Origin: an uncultured marine group III euryarchaeote
GTDB lineage: Archaea > Thermoplasmatota > Poseidoniia > MGIII > CG-Epi1
Length of the DNA: 40,000 nucleotides
Reading direction: 5' to 3'
Assembly (NCBI GenBank): GCA_902627615.1
Contig: CACOJW010000013.1
Location: forward strand, 1-40,000
Shown here in pieces: positions 6,964 to 16,101 of the stretch (positions within the stretch are counted from its first letter, which is position 1; each line of letters starts with the position of its first letter). Below the pieces are notes generated by a model that did no database searches, was not told the DNA's origin, and saw only the letters and a program-made list of their open reading frames with translations. The translations under genes were made by a program, and so were the position numbers.

Positions 6964-8828
6964 GATTTCCTGTATTTTTGCTATTGGCAATTTTTCTGCT
7001 TCCGATGGCATCAGCAGAAGATCATACAGTTTTAGTCTCTCAATCACCAGATGGGATGAGTTATTATTTTGAGCCTATCATTCTTGAAATTGCCGTTGGT
7101 GACAATGTTACTTTTGTGTGGGGTAATGGTTCACATAATGTAGCTCAGGTAGCAAGTTCAGATTCTGGTATCTATGAATCAGGTTTCCGTTCAGGATCTC
7201 CTCAAGTTGGAGGTAATTGGTCACTACCTGTAGAGTATGCCTCTCAGGATGGAACTTTGTATTATGTTTGTGAACCTCATATTATGATGGAGATGAGAGG
7301 CACTATTGTTGTAGGCACAGGTAAGCTTCCAGTTCCAGAAATATCAATGGAATTTGGAGACTTTCCTTGGCTTTCATATCTTTTAGTATTTCCAATTATT
7401 GGTTCACTTTGGACCTTTGGTTTTAGGGATAGCCCCAACGCTCCAAGAATTATCGCTCTTTTTACAACACTTTTTACTCTTTTACTTTCAATTGTAGTAT
7501 TTTTCAAAGCAGGTAAAGAGTCAGGGTTCTCCTTGATGGAGGAATATGAGTGGGCACCTTCGTTTGGTATTTCATTGCTGTTAGGTGTAGATGGTTTAAG
7601 CTCTCCCATGGTCCTTCTAACAGGAATCATTGGGCCGTTGACTGTTATTTTTGCATGGGATGAAAGAGAAAAACCTGCGCTCTTCTTTAGTCTTCTTTTA
7701 GTAATGCAGACTGCACTTTTCGGTGTTTTCATAACCTTGGATTATTTTGTGTTTTACGTGTTTTGGGAAGTTGTTTTGATTCCTATGTTTTTCCTGATAG
7801 CTATATGGGGCGGCGAAAACAGGCGTTATGCTTCTATTAAATTTTTCATTTATACATTTACAGCTTCAGTAATTATGCTAGTGGGTTTCATGGCACTTTA
7901 TTTCGAAACCGGTGCAGAAACCTTTTCCATGATTGAAATTGCTAAACAAAATGGTGAATTCTCACGAGATTTCCAGATTTGGATTTTTGCAGCATTGTTT
8001 ATAGGTTTTGCAGTTAAAGTCCCTTCAGTTCCTTGGCACACTTGGTTACCAGATGCCCATGTTCAGGCACCTACTGCAGGATCGATTTTATTGGCAGGCG
8101 TTATGTTGAAAATGGGTCTTTATGGGCTTATACGTGCAGCTTTGCCAGTGGTACCTCTCGGTGCAGAGTATTTCGTTCCCTTAATGGTAGTTTTGGCAAT
8201 TATCTCCATTTTATATGGTGCAGCTTTGAGTCTTGGTCAAACTGACCTGAAGAAATTAGTGGCCTACTCTAGTGTTTCCCATATGGGAGTAGCGCTTTTG
8301 GGTGTTGCTACTATGACTGAATTAGGTCTTGCTGGAGCTGTTTTCATGATGTTTGCTCACGGTATCTTGAGCCCTGCAATGTTTATGGTGGCAGGTGTTC
8401 TTTATCATCAAGTAGGTACTAGAGATATTCCTAAACTTGGAGGTTTAGCGACTCATCAGCCAAATACTGCAGGTGTTTTTGTAGTAATTTTTATGGGCAG
8501 TTTAGGTCTACCGGGCATGGCAGTTTTTGTTGCCGAACTTTCAGTTTTCATAGCTTTTTTTGAATCTCACGGGTACTGGCTACTTCTTCCTATTTCCGGG
8601 ATGGTACTGACTGCCGGTTACCATCTTTGGGCGTTGCAAAGGGCTATTTTTGGACCAGATAGTAAACAAATTGATGTTGAGCACGTTCATGAGGCTACCT
8701 GGTATGAAATGTATCCTATGTTTTCGTTGGTTTTGGTAGCTACTTTATTCGGAATCTTTCCTCATTACATAATGGACCCAATAACAGTTGCCTGTTATGA
8801 TATTTTGAATTTTATGGGGGTTCTATAA
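6951..8828 (+). CDS. nuoM: Complex I subunit M fused to an N-terminal plastocyanin-like blue-copper domain
   Basis: The C-terminal 490 or so residues are a standard antiporter-like NuoM. They include FWEVVLIPMFFLIAIWGGENRRYASIKF with the pump glutamate, and PSVPWHTWLPDAHVQAPTAGSILLAGVMLKMGLYG. Before this lies a hydrophobic signal peptide (about residues 5-22, ending ASA) and a cupredoxin domain (about 25-125). The copper ligands are complete: H62 in SHNV, then C107, H110 and M115 in the plastocyanin pattern C-x2-H-x4-M. The VGDxVTFVW strand is also typical. The domain should face outside. The start may be GTG 6951 or GTG 6960; the latter overlaps the nuoL stop as GTGA, and either keeps the whole signal peptide. 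At 625 residues it exceeds the usual 480-510 by just the added domain. There is no frameshift or stop between the parts. Confidence 0.95.
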   Translation: MVSVRFPVFLLLAIFLLPMASAEDHTVLVSQSPDGMSYYFEPIILEIAVGDNVTFVWGNGSHNVAQVASSDSGIYESGFRSGSPQVGGNWSLPVEYASQDGTLYYVCEPHIMMEMRGTIVVGTGKLPVPEISMEFGDFPWLSYLLVFPIIGSLWTFGFRDSPNAPRIIALFTTLFTLLLSIVVFFKAGKESGFSLMEEYEWAPSFGISLLLGVDGLSSPMVLLTGIIGPLTVIFAWDEREKPALFFSLLLVMQTALFGVFITLDYFVFYVFWEVVLIPMFFLIAIWGGENRRYASIKFFIYTFTASVIMLVGFMALYFETGAETFSMIEIAKQNGEFSRDFQIWIFAALFIGFAVKVPSVPWHTWLPDAHVQAPTAGSILLAGVMLKMGLYGLIRAALPVVPLGAEYFVPLMVVLAIISILYGAALSLGQTDLKKLVAYSSVSHMGVALLGVATMTELGLAGAVFMMFAHGILSPAMFMVAGVLYHQVGTRDIPKLGGLATHQPNTAGVFVVIFMGSLGLPGMAVFVAELSVFIAFFESHGYWLLLPISGMVLTAGYHLWALQRAIFGPDSKQIDVEHVHEATWYEMYPMFSLVLVATLFGIFPHYIMDPITVACYDILNFMGVL

Positions 8829-10321
8829 TGGATAGTTCTGTATTATTTTTGCCCGAACTATTGCTGATAGCAAGTATAATGGCTATACCTGGATTGTACA
8901 TATTTACAGAAAATAGAAATTCGTACTCTATCTGTTCAAACCTATCTTTGAGCGGCGCATTGATTTTCTTAGTTGTTTCTTGGTATTATCCTGATACAAT
9001 ATCCATGAATCGTGATGTTTCAGTTTATATTTTTTATGACCATTTTAAAGTTGATGATTTTTCTCAATTGTTCAAGATTGTTTTTGTTCTTACCGCTTTA
9101 ATCGTTTCTTTGGTTAGCACTTCTTATTTTGAAGAAAATGAGCCTCATCAACCCGAATATTTCACACTTCTTTTGTCTAGTACTTTAGGTATGATGGTTA
9201 CTGCCTCAGCCAACGACTTCCTTACAATTTTTATTGGGATTGAATTATCTGCTTTTAGTAGTTATGCAATGGTTGCTTTCCGTAAGAAAGATGATCAATC
9301 TACTGAAGCGGGGGCAAAATATTTATTGATTGGCGCTTTTTCTTCGGCTTTATCTCTTTATGGTATATCTTTATTGTATGCAATTACAGGTTCACTTACG
9401 TTTGATGGTGTTGAGGCTTTTATTGATGGTTTAAACAGTGGCGTAATAGAGGGAGATTTTACGGAGGTAATTTTCATTGCTTCTCTATTCATAATGGCTG
9501 GTTTAGGTTTTAAAATAGCAGTAGTTCCATTTCATGCTTGGGCGCCAGATGTTTATCAGGGCGCTCCGACACCAGTTACAGCACTACTAGCAGCCGGAAG
9601 CAAAGCCATGGGTTTTGTTGCAGTTTTTAGAGTATTCGTATTTGTTTTAGAGGCTGCTTCGGAAGAGTGGAAATTAGTTTTAGGAATTATTGCTTTGGCT
9701 TCGATGACTACAGGTAATTTAGCGGCTATTTCACAAAATGATGTAGGACGTATGCTTGCATATTCTTCTATTGCTCAAGCAGGTTATATTATGATTGCAA
9801 TTCCAGCACTCAGTTCTGAAGCAATGTCAGGAGCGATAGCTCATACATTGGTTCACGCTTTCATGAAAGGAGGAGCTTTCGTTGTTGTAGGTTGTGTGGG
9901 CGCAGTAGGGTTAGGATACAACCTAGATTCTTACAAGGGATTGGCTCAGAGATCGCAACTTCTTGCACTTTCTATGACAGTTTGTTTACTTTCGCTAGTT
10001 GGTATACCTCCTTTTGCAGGGTTTATCAGCAAATTTTTCTTATTTTATGGGACTCTAAAAGTGGGTCTCGCAGGAGAAAATTGGCTAATAATTTTAGTTT
10101 TGGTTGGTGTTTTGAATTCGGCACTATCCCTCTATTATTATTTGAAGATAATGAGGTACATGTATCTTTACGATCCCGAAAGCTCAGAAGATATTGTTTT
10201 CCCTAATACAGTTAGATATATTTCGTTTGGTATTCTTTTGCTTCTAGCAGTTATTTTTCCACTGTATTGGGAATCTCTCTTCGAGCTCTGTAGGGAGGCT
10301 TCAGCAGCTTTGATTGCATGA
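8828..10321 (+). CDS. nuoN: Complex I subunit N (NuoN)
   Basis: This is the third antiporter-like, proton-pumping subunit, lying closest to NuoK and NuoJ in the membrane arm. ATG 8828 overlaps the nuoM stop as TAATG. The 497 residues fit the family. They include IGIELSAFSSYAMVAFRKKDDQSTEAGAKYLLIGAFSSALSLYG (pump glutamate and first lysine region), VPFHAWAPDVYQGAPTPVTALLAAGSKAMGF (broken helix and lysine), and AYSSIAQAGYIMIAIPAL. About fourteen hydrophobic segments are visible. The stop overlaps the next small frame as ATGA. This is the last certain subunit gene of the operon. Confidence 0.96.
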   Translation: MDSSVLFLPELLLIASIMAIPGLYIFTENRNSYSICSNLSLSGALIFLVVSWYYPDTISMNRDVSVYIFYDHFKVDDFSQLFKIVFVLTALIVSLVSTSYFEENEPHQPEYFTLLLSSTLGMMVTASANDFLTIFIGIELSAFSSYAMVAFRKKDDQSTEAGAKYLLIGAFSSALSLYGISLLYAITGSLTFDGVEAFIDGLNSGVIEGDFTEVIFIASLFIMAGLGFKIAVVPFHAWAPDVYQGAPTPVTALLAAGSKAMGFVAVFRVFVFVLEAASEEWKLVLGIIALASMTTGNLAAISQNDVGRMLAYSSIAQAGYIMIAIPALSSEAMSGAIAHTLVHAFMKGGAFVVVGCVGAVGLGYNLDSYKGLAQRSQLLALSMTVCLLSLVGIPPFAGFISKFFLFYGTLKVGLAGENWLIILVLVGVLNSALSLYYYLKIMRYMYLYDPESSEDIVFPNTVRYISFGILLLLAVIFPLYWESLFELCREASAALIA

Positions 10322-10578
10322 TTAATAAGGAAAGTGAAGAATATATTCAATTTGAAAAACTGTGGGAAGGAATTACACCTAAGGGTGTTAATGTTAGTAA
10401 AAAGAATTCTTTTAGATCTCGAATGAAAAATTCTTGCAATCAAGAGGGGCTTGAATTTAGTAAAATCAATTCATTTTTAGTTTATTCAGGTAAAAGTAAA
10501 ACTCTTGATTCAGACACTATAATGAAAGGTGATGTAAAAATCACATCACCTCCTAGAAGGCATTTAAGAAAATTTTAA
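10318..10578 (+). CDS. Possible small gene at the end of the complex I operon
   Basis: This frame of 86 residues starts with an ATG overlapping the nuoN stop (ATGA), the same coupling seen elsewhere in the operon. The product would be soluble and strongly basic, with no helix long enough to cross the membrane and no motif I recognise. Its stop interlocks with the stop of the convergent prenyl-synthase gene. Against it, there is no clear ribosome site, and an 8-bp perfect inverted repeat lies inside its last third. It may be a lineage-specific accessory protein or simply 3' leader sequence. I keep it because it fills the gap exactly and is coupled to nuoN. Confidence 0.4.
   Translation: MINKESEEYIQFEKLWEGITPKGVNVSKKNSFRSRMKNSCNQEGLEFSKINSFLVYSGKSKTLDSDTIMKGDVKITSPPRRHLRKF
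10528..10550. terminator. Inverted repeat between convergent operons
   Basis: GGTGATGT (10528-10535) pairs perfectly with ACATCACC (10543-10550) around a 7-base A-rich loop. It lies just before the point where the complex I operon meets the oppositely oriented prenyl-synthase gene, with an AT-rich stretch after it. It could end or stabilise the long operon transcript, but there is no strong T-run directly behind it, so the role is a guess. Confidence 0.35.
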
Positions 10579-11552
10579 CTTTTATCTGCAGAGATTAATT
10601 CATTTGCAAAAGCGACAGGAACCTGCTGAAGTAGTCGTTTTTCCATGTTGTTAGGTACGTCTTCAATAAACTTTAGAGCCATATCTTGCCAAGGTTTGAT
10701 CAAATTTTCAAAAACTTTTTGCGCGTGCTCAACTTGAACCGTTTTCAATAATTCATCTGTATTTCCATTAAGCATGTAATCATGAATTATTTCCTTGTAT
10801 TGTGGATACTTACTAAGTTTTGTTAATGGAAGCGTAGGTATTTTAAGTGCTAAATCTCCAACAGGTGTTTTTGTAATTAGGGAATTCACTACATCTAAAT
10901 AGTCATCTGTTATCTGATAAATAATGCCTACACACTCACCGTACTTGTACATGTTGGGCGCCAACTCAGTTCTTGGCGATACTAAGGCTCCGAGTTCAGC
11001 TGCAGTACTGTAGAGTGCTGCTGTTTTCCTTTTGATACGGTGTAGGTAGACTGATTCACTATAATTCTCTTTATCTGTAAAATCAGCTATAGCACCTTCT
11101 GACAAATCTCTAACACAAGAGGCTAAAGATTTCCCGATTTCGACTGAAATAGCGCCGTGTAAAGATCCTGTTGCAACCATCAAATCAGCAGCCAAAACTG
11201 CTGTTCTTGGCCCTAATTCGTTCCAGAGAGAAGGTGCTGCTCTCCTGAACTTATCGCCATCTATCCAATCATCATGAATTAGTGCCCCGCTGTGCATTAA
11301 TTCTAAAGCCATACCACACTCAAAGGCAAGGTGTGTATCTCCTCCTAGTGAGTCAGAAACTAACCTGCAAAGTACAGGTCTTAGCTTTTTTCCGCCGTTA
11401 AGCCCTTTTTCAATTAAGGGAGCTATTTCTGGAGGCTCTTTTGCAATTTCCCTCTTGATGTGATCTTCAAATTCATTTTTAACAACAGTGTAATATTCTG
11501 TTAGTTCATCAGACAACATCAATCCATTTTGAACTTTCGTGTAATCGTTCAT
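10575..11552 (-). CDS. Trans-polyprenyl diphosphate synthase (GGPP or longer)
   Basis: This enzyme condenses isopentenyl diphosphate units head-to-tail into a polyprenyl diphosphate. The 325 residues contain GGKKLRP (53-59), the first Asp-rich motif DDWID at 94-98, KRKTAALYSTA, and the second motif DDYLD at 216-220, all in the normal spacing. Bulky residues that usually limit chain length are absent at the fifth position before the first Asp motif (Gly 89), so a C20 or longer product is plausible. The ATG overlaps the stop of the UbiA-family gene upstream (TAATG), which suggests that its product is the tail donor for that prenyltransferase. It may also feed archaeal lipid synthesis. The exact product length cannot be read from sequence. 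Confidence 0.9.
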   Translation of the reverse strand: MNDYTKVQNGLMLSDELTEYYTVVKNEFEDHIKREIAKEPPEIAPLIEKGLNGGKKLRPVLCRLVSDSLGGDTHLAFECGMALELMHSGALIHDDWIDGDKFRRAAPSLWNELGPRTAVLAADLMVATGSLHGAISVEIGKSLASCVRDLSEGAIADFTDKENYSESVYLHRIKRKTAALYSTAAELGALVSPRTELAPNMYKYGECVGIIYQITDDYLDVVNSLITKTPVGDLALKIPTLPLTKLSKYPQYKEIIHDYMLNGNTDELLKTVQVEHAQKVFENLIKPWQDMALKFIEDVPNNMEKRLLQQVPVAFANELISADKS

Positions 11553-12853
11553 TACAAGTACTCCAGACCAAAAATCATTAGAATGCCAGTTACAGAATGT
11601 ATACCTATAGTTCCCCAGTTGGCTACTGCAAGTTCTCTTGCGTTGTATGAGGTTATAACGAGATATGAAAAATATAAGGCAAAAGGTAAGGCTAGCATAG
11701 AAAGTAGCGCACTTTCAGGTATTATATTGTATACATTTAATATGTAAATTGAGCTAAAAGCAGAGATCATAAGTAAAAGGTATCCCCAGCTTGCCCTTTC
11801 TAGGCCGAGAACTACTACTAGATGATGTTTTCCAGCTATTTCATCGGATGCTCTATCTGGGAATTGGTTAATCCAGAGAATAGCAGTGGTCAATATGCCT
11901 AGTGGTATGCCAAATAGAAAAGCATCCCAATTATGTATGCCAGTCATGGCAAATACAGTTCCCATAGTCATTAAAGGACCATAATTCAATCCAATCAGTA
12001 ATTCACCAATTCCCTTTCTTGCTACTAATCTGAGAGGGTAACCAGTGTAGAAATATGCGGAAAAAGCTCCAGCCAGTCCGTAGTAAAATAGTTCGAATTT
12101 ATTATCTCCTAATGTTGCCATAATCGCTATTCCCATAATTCCGGATAAGGCTAAAAATGAAGTGGCTAAACGGAAAAGTTGTTTCTCAGAAATAAGTCCT
12201 AATTCAATTGCACGACTTCCGCCAGATAATTGAAGGAAATAATCATTGTTAATTTGATCAGTTCCACTTGTCCAATCAAAATAATCGTTGTATGTATTAG
12301 CCGCTAAATGAAGGAATGACCCTCCAAGAAAAATAAAAATAAACGTACTCCAACTCCAGTCCATACCGGTGATTTCTTGATTAATACCCCAAACTAAACT
12401 TGCTATAATTGGAATCCAAGTTGCGCTTAAGAAAGGTAATCTCGTTATAGCTACGATAGATATGAATCTTGTTAAAAGCGAAGTTTCAGGCATTGTTTCC
12501 TCCGGTGAAACATTAACGAGCTCTTTAGTTCGTCCACAGTAGCCTACATGTTTTCCTTTGATGATTGTTGCGGTAACTTTGAATTGAGCTGCAAATTTGC
12601 TCCCATCTTTTCTTATGAAAGTAGTTTTTGTGCTGTGTCCCTCTTTGTTGTTCCGAGCTTCTTTAAGCCAATTAGCAACATGGCCCAAAACGACCATTCC
12701 CGGGGAAAAAAGTGAAACTCTCTTCTTCCCTATAACTTCATCTGCGGAGTAGCCAAAGAGTTTTTCAGCGTTTTTATTAAATGTTTCAATTCTACCCTCA
12801 AGGTCACACGTTATGACACTGACAATCTTGTCTGCTTCAGATAGCTCACTCAT
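11552..12853 (-). CDS. PAS domain fused to a UbiA-family (MenA-like) prenyltransferase
   Basis: Residues 5-115 form a PAS sensor domain, with TCDLEGRIETFNKNAEKLFGYSADEVIGK and later FIRKDGSKFAAQF and GYCGRTKEL. Residues 130-433 form a membrane UbiA prenyltransferase with about eight to nine helices. The first Mg/diphosphate motif is NDYFDWTSGTD (N189, D190, D193, D199) and the second is the pair D333/D337 in NQFPDRASDEIAGK. The latter, followed by a VVVLG strand, resembles MenA-like 1,4-dihydroxy-2-naphthoate prenyltransferases more than lipid DGGGP synthases. It probably attaches the polyprenyl tail to the quinone ring at the membrane. The PAS part would be cytoplasmic and might adjust the activity to redox or a ligand. 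No stop or frameshift separates the two parts. The gene is coupled to the downstream prenyl synthase. Confidence 0.9.
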   Translation of the reverse strand: MSELSEADKIVSVITCDLEGRIETFNKNAEKLFGYSADEVIGKKRVSLFSPGMVVLGHVANWLKEARNNKEGHSTKTTFIRKDGSKFAAQFKVTATIIKGKHVGYCGRTKELVNVSPEETMPETSLLTRFISIVAITRLPFLSATWIPIIASLVWGINQEITGMDWSWSTFIFIFLGGSFLHLAANTYNDYFDWTSGTDQINNDYFLQLSGGSRAIELGLISEKQLFRLATSFLALSGIMGIAIMATLGDNKFELFYYGLAGAFSAYFYTGYPLRLVARKGIGELLIGLNYGPLMTMGTVFAMTGIHNWDAFLFGIPLGILTTAILWINQFPDRASDEIAGKHHLVVVLGLERASWGYLLLMISAFSSIYILNVYNIIPESALLSMLALPFALYFSYLVITSYNARELAVANWGTIGIHSVTGILMIFGLEYL

Positions 12854-12903
12854 ATTACATTCAATCTACAGAAACTTCTATTTAAAAGAGTGACTAATAA
12901 TGC

Positions 12904-15900
12904 CTAAAATTTTATTTTTTTCAAAGGCTTCAAATAATCAGATTCTCCCTCTTTCAAAGAGTCTATCGCAGCTTTCGCTCCAGTTAGTGTAGTTATGAAC
13001 GGAATACCTAGTTCGACAGCCAACCTTCGCATTTGAGCTCCGTCAGTAGCAGCCCGCCTTCCAGTGGGTAAATTAATAATTAAATCTACATTCCCTCTTC
13101 TCATAACCGATAAGATATCAGGTTGTCTTTTATCTGATATTCTCCAAATAACTTTACTTTTTACTCCATTTTTTCGCAAATGGGCAGCAGTTCCTTTTGT
13201 AGCTATTATATTAAATCCAAGATCAATAAGTTCTTTGGCTACATTTCCAAATTCTAGCTTTAACTTGTTTGAGATTGACAAAAATACAGTTCCTTTGGTA
13301 GGTAATTTCTTGTTCCCTCCTTTCATTGCCTTGAGATATGCAGTACCAAAATTAGGTCCATGCCCCATTGCTTCCCCAGTAGATTTCATTTCTGGACCAA
13401 GTACTGTGTCTAATCCAGTTATTTTAAGCCACGAGAACGTTGGTACTTTTACAGACGCGCCAGTCATAGGAATAATATCTGGTAAATTTTTTATTTTTTC
13501 CCCTAACATTAGATTAACTGCGATTCTAGCTAATGGATATCCAGTAGATTTGCTTACATATGGGAGTGTTCTACTAGCTCTTGGGTTAGCTTCTAATAAA
13601 TAAATTTTTCCGTCTTTAATTGCAAGCTGGAGGTTCGCGGCTCCAACTACATTTAGAGCTTTTGCAACTTTCTTTGATATAGATATTATCATTTTTTCAG
13701 TTTTCTTATCTAAGGACTGTGGGGGCATGACGCAGGCACTATCACCTGAATGTACTCCGGCCATTTCAATTTGTTCCATTATAGCGCCTATTACCACTTT
13801 ATTTCCATCTGAGATTAAATCGACATCTAATTCTACTGCACCTTCAAGAAACTTATCAACTAGCACTGGTTTGTCAGGTGTAGCATGCGTTTCAAGCTTC
13901 AAGTATCGTTGCAATTGAGCTTTGTTATGAACAATTTCCATTCCACGGCCCCCTAATACAAATGAGGGCCTTACTAGAACAGGATAACCTATTTTTTCAG
14001 CATATTTCACAACTTCATCAGAACTCTCTGCTGCCGCCCATTCAGGCATATTTATTCCAGCTTTTTCCATCACAGCTCCACATTTCCCTCTGTCTTCTGC
14101 AAGTTCCATATTTTTTACTTTAGTTCCTAGAATTTTCGTTTTTAATTTTTCTTTTTTGATGTATTCTTCAATATGGATTGCCAAATTTACTGCAGTTTGG
14201 CCCCCTAGCTGGAGTACAATGCCGTATGGCTTTTCTAAATCTAAAATTTCGAATATAGCCTCACGATCAAGTGGCTCAAAGTATAATCTATCCGATGCAT
14301 CAAAATCAGTAGATACAGTTTCAGGGTTATTATTGACAACTACTGCCTCATATCCTGCGTTTCTTGCAGCTTGAACTCCATGTACTGTCGAATAGTCAAA
14401 TTCAATACCTTGTCCAATTCTTATAGGTCCTGATCCAAGAATAACTATACTCTTTCCAGTTTCAACTTTGGTTTTTTGATCTGCGTAAGTTGAATAGAAG
14501 TAAGGGGTTTTAGCTTCGAATTCTCCTGCACATGTATCAACCATTAAGAAGCTTGAAATGATACCGATTTTCTTCCTTTGATTTCTTATCTTATCTTGTT
14601 TTATCCCTGTTAAATGGCATATGTGTTTGTCCCCAAAACCGAAGGTTTTCGCCTTAGCCAATACTTCGTTAGGGATTGTTTTGTCATATCGCTCCAATTC
14701 TATTTCTATTTTAACCAACTCAGCTATTCTTTCAACAAAGAAACCATGGAAATCCGTAATTTCGCATACTTTTTGTATAGTTTTTCTTGAGGCTTTACCA
14801 TTTTTCAAATATGTCCAAATAGCTATCAATCTTCTGTCGTTGGGTATTTTGAGACTCTTTTCTAGTCTCGTTTTACTCCAATTGAGGCATTCAGGATAAC
14901 CCTTTCCTTGTCCAACAGATCTCCAGGCTTTCATTAGAGATTCTTCAAATGTTCTACCTATGGACATCGTTTCTCCGGTAGATTTCATCTGTGTTCCTAA
15001 TTCTCTATCTGCAAGTTTGAATTTGTCAAAGGGCCATCTTGGGATTTTGGTCACAACATAATCTATTGAGGGTTCAAAGGCTGCGCTTGTATTTCCGGTA
15101 ACTCTATTAGATAATTCATGTAGCCTGTGGCCTAAACAAAGCATGGCTGCAATTCTTGCAATTGGAACTCCTGTTGCTTTTGATGCTAGTGCAGAGGATC
15201 TTGAAACGCGAGGATTTACCTCAATTAGTATGTAATCCTGAGTTTTGGAATTATAAGCGAATTGTACGTTGCACCCACCTATTATTCCTAAACTTTTAAC
15301 TACCTTTAATGCAGAAGTTCTCAGTTTCTGATACGCTCTTTCAGGTAATGTTAGAGAAGGCGCAACAACTATTGATTCGCCAGTGTGGACGCCCATTGGA
15401 TCTAGATTTTCCATTGAACAAACAATAATTGCGTTGTCATCTCTATCTCTTAGAACTTCAAATTCAAATTCTAACCAACCAAGAATTGATTCCTCTACTA
15501 GTAATTGTTTAACGGGCGATAGCGCTAATCCTCTACCTGCTATCATTTCAAGTTCTTCTTTATCGTATGCAATGCCTCCACCGGTGCCTCCTAAAGTGAA
15601 TGCAGGTCTCACAACAACAGGGTAGTTTAATTTTTCAGCTAATTTCAATGAATCCTCGATGGTATTTGCAATCCCACTCTTGGCAACAGGCTCACCAATT
15701 TCTACCATCCTCTTACGGAATAGGTCTCTGTCTTCTGCCATTTCTATTGATTTTAATGAAGTTCCCAATAGTTTAACTCCGTGCTTTTGCAGTACACCTT
15801 TTTCATCTAGTCCAACTGTGAGGTTCAGACCAGTTTGACCGCCCATGCCTGGGATTATGGCATCTGGTTTCTCTTTTTCAATTATCTTTTCTACAGATTC

Positions 15901-16101
15901 TACAGTTAGAGGTTCTATGTAGACAATGTCTGCAGTATCTGGATCAGTCTGTATGGTTGCAGGATTAGAATTAACCAGCACTACTGTATGTCCAGCTTCC
16001 CGAAGTGCCGAGCAACATTGTGATCCTGAATAATCAAATTCAGCCGCTTGGCCAATAATTATTGGACCTGCTCCGGGTACTAAAATTTTCATTTTATCCA
16101 T
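12904..16101 (-). CDS. carB: Carbamoyl-phosphate synthase large subunit
   Basis: This protein makes carbamoyl phosphate from bicarbonate, ammonia and two ATP for pyrimidine and arginine synthesis. The 1065 residues equal the usual length. Two homologous ATP-grasp halves are visible: the first starts GAGPIIIGQAAEFDYSGSQ, the second SGPIRIGQGIEFDYSTVHG at about residue 560. Each carries the glycine-rich loop (RPAFTLGGTGGG and RPSFVLGGRGME) and the E-x-NPR-x-SRS/SRT motif. A C-terminal MGS-like allosteric domain follows (FLSISNKLKLE to DLIINLPTGR). The start ATG lies 8 bases inside carA. No unusual feature is seen. Confidence 0.97.
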   Translation of the reverse strand: MDKMKILVPGAGPIIIGQAAEFDYSGSQCCSALREAGHTVVLVNSNPATIQTDPDTADIVYIEPLTVESVEKIIEKEKPDAIIPGMGGQTGLNLTVGLDEKGVLQKHGVKLLGTSLKSIEMAEDRDLFRKRMVEIGEPVAKSGIANTIEDSLKLAEKLNYPVVVRPAFTLGGTGGGIAYDKEELEMIAGRGLALSPVKQLLVEESILGWLEFEFEVLRDRDDNAIIVCSMENLDPMGVHTGESIVVAPSLTLPERAYQKLRTSALKVVKSLGIIGGCNVQFAYNSKTQDYILIEVNPRVSRSSALASKATGVPIARIAAMLCLGHRLHELSNRVTGNTSAAFEPSIDYVVTKIPRWPFDKFKLADRELGTQMKSTGETMSIGRTFEESLMKAWRSVGQGKGYPECLNWSKTRLEKSLKIPNDRRLIAIWTYLKNGKASRKTIQKVCEITDFHGFFVERIAELVKIEIELERYDKTIPNEVLAKAKTFGFGDKHICHLTGIKQDKIRNQRKKIGIISSFLMVDTCAGEFEAKTPYFYSTYADQKTKVETGKSIVILGSGPIRIGQGIEFDYSTVHGVQAARNAGYEAVVVNNNPETVSTDFDASDRLYFEPLDREAIFEILDLEKPYGIVLQLGGQTAVNLAIHIEEYIKKEKLKTKILGTKVKNMELAEDRGKCGAVMEKAGINMPEWAAAESSDEVVKYAEKIGYPVLVRPSFVLGGRGMEIVHNKAQLQRYLKLETHATPDKPVLVDKFLEGAVELDVDLISDGNKVVIGAIMEQIEMAGVHSGDSACVMPPQSLDKKTEKMIISISKKVAKALNVVGAANLQLAIKDGKIYLLEANPRASRTLPYVSKSTGYPLARIAVNLMLGEKIKNLPDIIPMTGASVKVPTFSWLKITGLDTVLGPEMKSTGEAMGHGPNFGTAYLKAMKGGNKKLPTKGTVFLSISNKLKLEFGNVAKELIDLGFNIIATKGTAAHLRKNGVKSKVIWRISDKRQPDILSVMRRGNVDLIINLPTGRRAATDGAQMRRLAVELGIPFITTLTGAKAAIDSLKEGESDYLKPLKKIKF

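Noticed and set aside
14621..14899. Possible + strand gene inside carB
   Set aside because: It is fully opposite the conserved carB coding sequence, with no ribosome site.
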